Origin: CBDVAK01 sp965371945
GTDB taxonomy: Bacteria > Pseudomonadota > Gammaproteobacteria > Competibacterales > JAHEDQ01
Reading direction: 5' to 3'
Length of the DNA stretch: 10,275 bases
Assembly: GCA_965371945.1 (NCBI GenBank)
Contig: CBDVAK010000118.1
Location: forward strand, 1 to 10,275
Below are positions 6,935-10,275 of this stretch, one piece after another. Each line of letters starts with the position of its first letter. Within the stretch, counting starts at the first letter, position 1. Made by a program: the position numbers and the translations under genes. The notes under the pieces were generated by a model that worked only from the letters and a program-made list of their open reading frames with translations, ran no database searches and had not been told where the DNA came from.

Positions 6935-7040
6935 GTGGGTATGGGTGACGCCTCCCGGGACTCGCCGTGAATACGTCCCTGTAGGCTCGACAACGGCCTC
7001 CCTGCCGTTGACGGCCCCGGGAGGCGTCACCCACACCCAC
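6935..7040. repeat. Long palindromic intergenic repeat element (REP/MITE-like)
   Basis: Two 25-bp arms (6935-6959 and 7016-7040) are inverted copies with one mismatch (6941 against 7034). They surround a 56-nt centre that holds a nested hairpin caacggc / gccgttg (6991-6997 and 7004-7010). The centre includes gtgaatacgtccctgtaggc. From memory this resembles dispersed intergenic repeats of gammaproteobacteria, but I could not check that here. Both DNA strands read almost the same across the arms, so the element looks alike to transcripts from either side. It sits between the MATE gene stop (7114) and the dehydrogenase start (6857), where its folded RNA could end or separate the two messages. 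No transposase or target-site duplication is seen next to it. Confidence 0.85.
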
Positions 7041-7065
7041 ATCGCCTTGAGCACACGACAATTTG

Positions 7066-7086
7066 CCAAAGTCAGGGCTATTGCCC
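7066..7086 (-). terminator. Very weak terminator-like stem after the MATE gene
   Basis: On the minus strand GGGC-AATA-GCCC is followed by TGACTTTGG, 28 nt after the MATE stop. The 4-bp stem is too short for a confident intrinsic terminator. The palindromic element just downstream is a better candidate for ending this transcript. Confidence 0.15.
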
Positions 7087-7113
7087 CAAACAGGATCGGG
7101 TCCCTTCGGCTGA

Positions 7114-8433
7114 TCAGCCAGTGTCGCGAAAGCGCTGCGCCAGACGTGGAAACCACAGCCCCAGGGTCAGTGCGCGCACCACCATGAACACCATCAGCGC
7201 CAGCCACAGGCCGTGATTGCCAAGGGTCGGAACCAGGGTCCAGACGCCGAGCAGATAGCACAGCAGTGCGATCACCATGCCGTTACGCATCTCGCGGGTG
7301 CGGGTGGCGCCGATGAAGATGCCGTCGAGCTGGAAGCTCCACACCGACAGCAGTGGTGAGGCGATCAGCCACGGCAGGTAGGCGCGGGCTTCCCGGCGCA
7401 CCGCCTCGATGCCGGTGATGGCATCGACGATCAGTGGTCCCAGCACCAGGAACAGAATCATGTAGCCAACCGCTACCACCAGTGCCCACACGGTGGCGGC
7501 CTTGACGACAGCATAGAACCCTTCGCGGTCGGCGCGACCGTAGGCGCCGCCCGCCAGCGCCTCGGTGGCGTGCGCAAAGCCATCCAGACCGTAGGCCAGA
7601 AAGTGCTGCAGGTTCATCAGCACGGTGTTGGCGGCCAGCGTCACAGGTCCCAGACGCGTGCCCTGCGCGGTGAAGTGAAAAAAGGTGAAGATCAGGCACA
7701 GCGAGCGCAGAAAGATGTTGATATTGACCTGCAGCAGGGCGCGCAGCGGTTTGCCGTCGAGTACACCGATGCCCCGGCAGTTGGCAATGTTCAGCGGCAG
7801 TGTGCGGGCCAGCAACACCAGCCCCGCGCCTGCTGCCAGATACTCACTGACCACGGAGGCCAGCGCCACGCCGCCGACGTCCTGCTTCAAAACGCTGACC
7901 AGCAACAGGTCCAGCACCACGTTACTGCCGTTGAGCAGCACCTGCAGCAACAAGGTGGCGCGGGTTCTCTGCATGCCGATGAGTACGCCGAGGATGGCGT
8001 AGTTCGCGAGTGTCGCCGGGGCGCTCCAGATGCGAATCTGGTAGTAGCGTGCGGCCAGCGACTCCAGCTCCGGGCCACCTTCGAGAAAGTGAAAAGCAAG
8101 CCGTGCCACCGGTTGCTGTAGCGCGACCAGCGCGCTGCCGAGTAGCGCTGCCAGCAGCAGTGCCCGCAACAGGGTTGCGCGTACCTGATCGAGGTTGCCA
8201 CGTCCCCAGGCCTGGGCGGTGAAACCGGTGGTGCCCATGCGCAGGAAACCGAACCCCCAGAACAGAAAGCTGAAGATCACCGCGCCCAGTCCGACTGCGC
8301 CGAGATAGACCGGGTCCGGCAGGTGGCCGACCACCGCGGTATCCACCGCGCCCACCAGCGGAATGCTCAGGTTGGACAGGATGATGGGCCAGGAAACCTG
8401 CCAGACGCGCCGGTAACCATAGGCAGGGTTCAC
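7114..8433 (-). CDS. MATE-family transporter, DinF subfamily
   Basis: Polytopic inner-membrane protein, about 439 residues and 12 helices, from the MATE/MOP superfamily of cation-coupled exporters. Helix 1 and what follows (WPIILSNLSIPLVGAVDTAV, then GHL, PVYLGAVGLGA and FLRMGTTGFTAQAWG) match the DinF pattern very closely. The helix-1 aspartate in VDTAVVGHL is at about residue 31. The second half repeats the fold from the VNINIFLRSLCLIFTFF segment on. No ATG exists at a sensible place. GTG at 8431-8433 gives a normal DinF length and is chosen, while TTG at 8461-8463 would add 10 residues. The frame stays open to 8706, but that part is antisense-free overlap with the upstream gene and reads as low-complexity arginine-rich sequence. 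It follows the GNAT gene by 49 nt (19 nt with the TTG). No lexA gene is present beside it. The substrate is unknown. Confidence 0.92.
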   Translation of the reverse strand: MNPAYGYRRVWQVSWPIILSNLSIPLVGAVDTAVVGHLPDPVYLGAVGLGAVIFSFLFWGFGFLRMGTTGFTAQAWGRGNLDQVRATLLRALLLAALLGSALVALQQPVARLAFHFLEGGPELESLAARYYQIRIWSAPATLANYAILGVLIGMQRTRATLLLQVLLNGSNVVLDLLLVSVLKQDVGGVALASVVSEYLAAGAGLVLLARTLPLNIANCRGIGVLDGKPLRALLQVNINIFLRSLCLIFTFFHFTAQGTRLGPVTLAANTVLMNLQHFLAYGLDGFAHATEALAGGAYGRADREGFYAVVKAATVWALVVAVGYMILFLVLGPLIVDAITGIEAVRREARAYLPWLIASPLLSVWSFQLDGIFIGATRTREMRNGMVIALLCYLLGVWTLVPTLGNHGLWLALMVFMVVRALTLGLWFPRLAQRFRDTG

Positions 8434-8482
8434 GGGGTTTGACGGTAGCGGGGGATTGGCCAAGGTACGGGCGTTGCCGTGC

Positions 8483-9532
8483 TCAGCCGCCGTCGCCGTC
8501 GCCCGCGGTGATATAGAGGGGTTGTGTCTCCGGCAGACCGCGCACCAGCAGCGGAATGCTCTTGCGTCGTTCCTGGAACCCCAGTGTTTCCAGTGCCGGA
8601 CGTTGCGAGGGTTCGCAGACGAAACAGTCGACGGTTCCGGCGCCCTGGATGCGCAGTTCCCGGGTCGCCGCGGCCAGCAGCCGGGTCGCGCCCTCGACGT
8701 CGTCACGCTGGACCAGCAGATCGACGATGTGCCCGCGTTTGCGGCGGTGGCGTATCGAGGTGTTGATCACGACGTAACCGCGTAGCCGACTGTCACCATG
8801 ATCGATCAAGGTGGTGTAGCGGGTTAGTGGATGGCGCCGGTAGCGCCAGTTCAACACCGCGGCATCGCGCAGCGTGATGCCCGGGTAGTCTCCGGCCACC
8901 CGCTCCCATAGTTGGTCGAAGCGGGTATCGAAGTCGCCTTCCAGGGTTTCGATCGAAGCGGGGCCGCGGGGCAGTCCGGCCAGGATCAGATCGGCTGGCG
9001 CGGCCAGCAGCCTGGCAACGGCAGTCCCCGTGAAACGGGCGATATGAGGTGCGTAGGATACTCGGCGCTGCATGAAGCCGCTGCCGGTCACCGTGCGGAA
9101 ACCGATCTTTCTGGCCACCACCTGCATCGGTTCGCTGACCAGTTTCCCGAATATGACCGGGCACGCCGTGGGATGATCGAGCAGGTCGGCACTGACCGCG
9201 TTGCCACGCCGGGGTTCACCCTCACGGCGTTGGGCACGCAAAGCTTCACGCATCCAGCCAGGGTGTACCGAGGCATCCACGCCACAGCAGGCGTCGATGA
9301 GCCTGCCGTCCACATACAATGCCGCCGGCATCATGCCCATGTTGCCGATGATCCGCCCCTGCCATTCCGCCACGGTGCCGCGGTAGCCGGGTTGCGGCAA
9401 CCGCGGATCCTGCCGCCATTGCCAGTCCCACAGGTGCTCGATGCGGGCGGTGTGCCGGGCGCCGTAGATCGCTGTCAACAGCGCCAGTATGCCTGCCTTG
9501 TCCGCATCCGTAGCCGCGCGAACGGTGATCAT
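8483..9532 (-). CDS. GNAT-like acetyltransferase with two lobes, linked to polysaccharide deacetylase
   Basis: Soluble protein of 349 residues. It begins with a typical GNAT N-terminus (MITVRAATDADKAGILALLT, strand then helix), then a strand-rich part with WQGRIIGNMGMMPAALYVDG and DACCGVDASVHPGWMR, the usual region for acetyl-CoA binding. A second GNAT-like lobe is suggested near the C-terminus: LNWRYRRHPLTRYTTL, LRGYVVIN, HIVDLLVQRDDVEGATRLLAAA and a final PALETLGFQERRKSIPLLV. The WRY-x-x-HP pattern is common in GNAT proteins found beside polysaccharide genes. Its start overlaps the deacetylase stop as ATGA, so the two are translationally coupled. This suggests transfer of an acyl group to a surface glycan or its precursor. 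The acceptor is unknown, and the two-lobe reading is by eye. Confidence 0.8.
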   Translation of the reverse strand: MITVRAATDADKAGILALLTAIYGARHTARIEHLWDWQWRQDPRLPQPGYRGTVAEWQGRIIGNMGMMPAALYVDGRLIDACCGVDASVHPGWMREALRAQRREGEPRRGNAVSADLLDHPTACPVIFGKLVSEPMQVVARKIGFRTVTGSGFMQRRVSYAPHIARFTGTAVARLLAAPADLILAGLPRGPASIETLEGDFDTRFDQLWERVAGDYPGITLRDAAVLNWRYRRHPLTRYTTLIDHGDSRLRGYVVINTSIRHRRKRGHIVDLLVQRDDVEGATRLLAAATRELRIQGAGTVDCFVCEPSQRPALETLGFQERRKSIPLLVRGLPETQPLYITAGDGDGG

Positions 9533-10275
9533 TCGGGGGGGTAGTAACGGGCGGTGCGGACGCGGAAGCGATCGAATTCCTCGCGGGTGCTGATACGCGG
9601 GATGGCAAACGGGTTCACTGTCCGGTGAACCAGGCCCCGATACGCCGCGCAGGCGGCGCGGTAGCCTGCTGCTTTGGCTACAGCCATGCTGGTGGCATCA
9701 AAATCATCGCGCTCACCATACGGATAGGCCATGTATTCCACCGGGCTGTCGAGCATGGCTTCCAGCGCCTGCCGGCTTTCGGTGACTTCGCGCAACGCGC
9801 TGGCATGGTCCAGTGTCGACATGCGCGGGTGGTGGACGGTGTGTCCTTCTATCTTGATATCACTGCGCTCCAGTTCGCGCATCTCCTCGACGGTCAAAAA
9901 GCGGTCAGATGGATCAGCCGGCTGGTCGGCCAGCGGCGCCATCCGCTGATCTTCGGGCAGCGTTTCCAGCCAGCGTCTGGCGGCCTTGATCTGGCGCTGA
10001 TAACGGCCCTGCCAGGGAAATTCCCGGCGTTGGTCCTGGTATTCCAGGAACAGCGTGGCCGGGCCGTTGGCCAATACCCGGCGCACCAGTCGATCGAGCC
10101 AGATCCCGGACTCCAGACCCACGAACCCCGAAGTCACGAACACAGTGGCGGGTAACCCGCGTGCCTGCAGTTCCGGCAGGGCATTCCAGTGGTTGTCGGC
10201 GTAACCGTCGTCGAAAGTCAGTGCCACCAGGCCTTCGGGAGTATCGCGGCGGGCCACAATTTCGGCCAGGCTGAC
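9529..10275 (-). CDS. Polysaccharide deacetylase, NodB/CE4 family (5' end cut by window edge)
   Basis: The frame is open to the right edge; 248 residues are visible. The CE4 motifs are present: TFDDGYADN (visible residues 20-28) gives the catalytic-base and zinc aspartates D22 and D23, GHTVHHPRMSTL (144-155) gives the zinc histidines H145 and H149, and MAYPYG supplies the later conserved motif. The stretch between motifs 1 and 2 is long, with an IWLDRLVRRVL segment seen in the subgroup tied to bacterial exopolysaccharide loci. These enzymes remove N- or O-acetyl groups from glycans. The first visible residues, VSLAEIVARRD, match the region shortly before motif 1, so an N-terminal part of unknown length lies outside. 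A GTG at 10255-10257 is an internal valine and not the likely start. The stop overlaps the GNAT start by 4 nt. Confidence 0.92.
   Translation of the reverse strand, partial: VSLAEIVARRDTPEGLVALTFDDGYADNHWNALPELQARGLPATVFVTSGFVGLESGIWLDRLVRRVLANGPATLFLEYQDQRREFPWQGRYQRQIKAARRWLETLPEDQRMAPLADQPADPSDRFLTVEEMRELERSDIKIEGHTVHHPRMSTLDHASALREVTESRQALEAMLDSPVEYMAYPYGERDDFDATSMAVAKAAGYRAACAAYRGLVHRTVNPFAIPRISTREEFDRFRVRTARYYPPE

Noticed and set aside
6935..7040. CRISPR repeat or attachment site
   Set aside because: There is only one inverted pair, with no regularly spaced direct repeats, no cas genes, and no integrase or tRNA gene nearby.
6858..7061. N-terminal extension of the dehydrogenase frame into the palindromic repeat
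   Set aside because: The extra 68 residues are encoded by repeat and intergenic DNA and precede a perfect family N-terminus (MHIGVPREIK).
6478..7261. Small frames on both strands across the repeat that share VWVTPPG and GGVTHTH
   Set aside because: The shared peptides come from the palindrome being read on both strands, and the frames run into noncoding or antisense sequence. They are not separate genes.
8434..8706. Upstream extension of the MATE frame to an ATG at 8706
   Set aside because: It would overlap the GNAT gene by over 200 nt and encode an arginine-rich stretch unlike any MATE N-terminus.

Overview
The window is GC-rich, densely packed bacterial chromosome with every supportable gene on the minus strand. 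Content and style suggest a proteobacterium, most likely a gammaproteobacterium. The reasons are a four-gene general L-amino-acid ABC transporter of the Aap/Bzt type, a DinF-type MATE transporter whose first helices closely resemble the enterobacterial protein, and an intergenic palindromic repeat of a kind I associate with gammaproteobacterial genomes. Species cannot be named from the sequence alone.

Read in the direction of transcription (right to left), the window starts inside a polysaccharide deacetylase (NodB/CE4). It overlaps by 4 nt a two-lobed GNAT-like acetyltransferase, which is followed at once by a DinF-type MATE transporter with a non-ATG start. These three look like one transcription unit, perhaps the end of a cell-surface polysaccharide locus whose beginning lies beyond the right edge. 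A 256-bp gap follows. It carries a long imperfect palindrome (two 25-bp arms, 24 matching, around a 56-nt loop with its own hairpin).

The second unit is an alanine dehydrogenase/opine-type dehydrogenase, a DMT/EamA exporter overlapping it by 14 nt, and a small ABM-domain protein. The tight coupling suggests an enzyme whose amino-acid-like product or substrate is moved by the transporter; this is inference. A weak terminator-like hairpin follows.

The third unit is aapJ-aapQ-aapM-aapP: periplasmic binding protein, two permeases and an ATPase for uptake of polar or acidic L-amino acids. It has the canonical gene order. Hairpins lie between aapJ and aapQ, where binding-protein mRNA is often stabilised or separated from the permease message. 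aapP runs off the left edge with 233 codons visible.

Most of the window is ordinary housekeeping transport and metabolism, and I see no convincing new defence, mobile or RNA system. The points most worth a second look are the palindromic repeat, the dehydrogenase-exporter-ABM cassette, and the deacetylase-acetyltransferase-MATE cassette.
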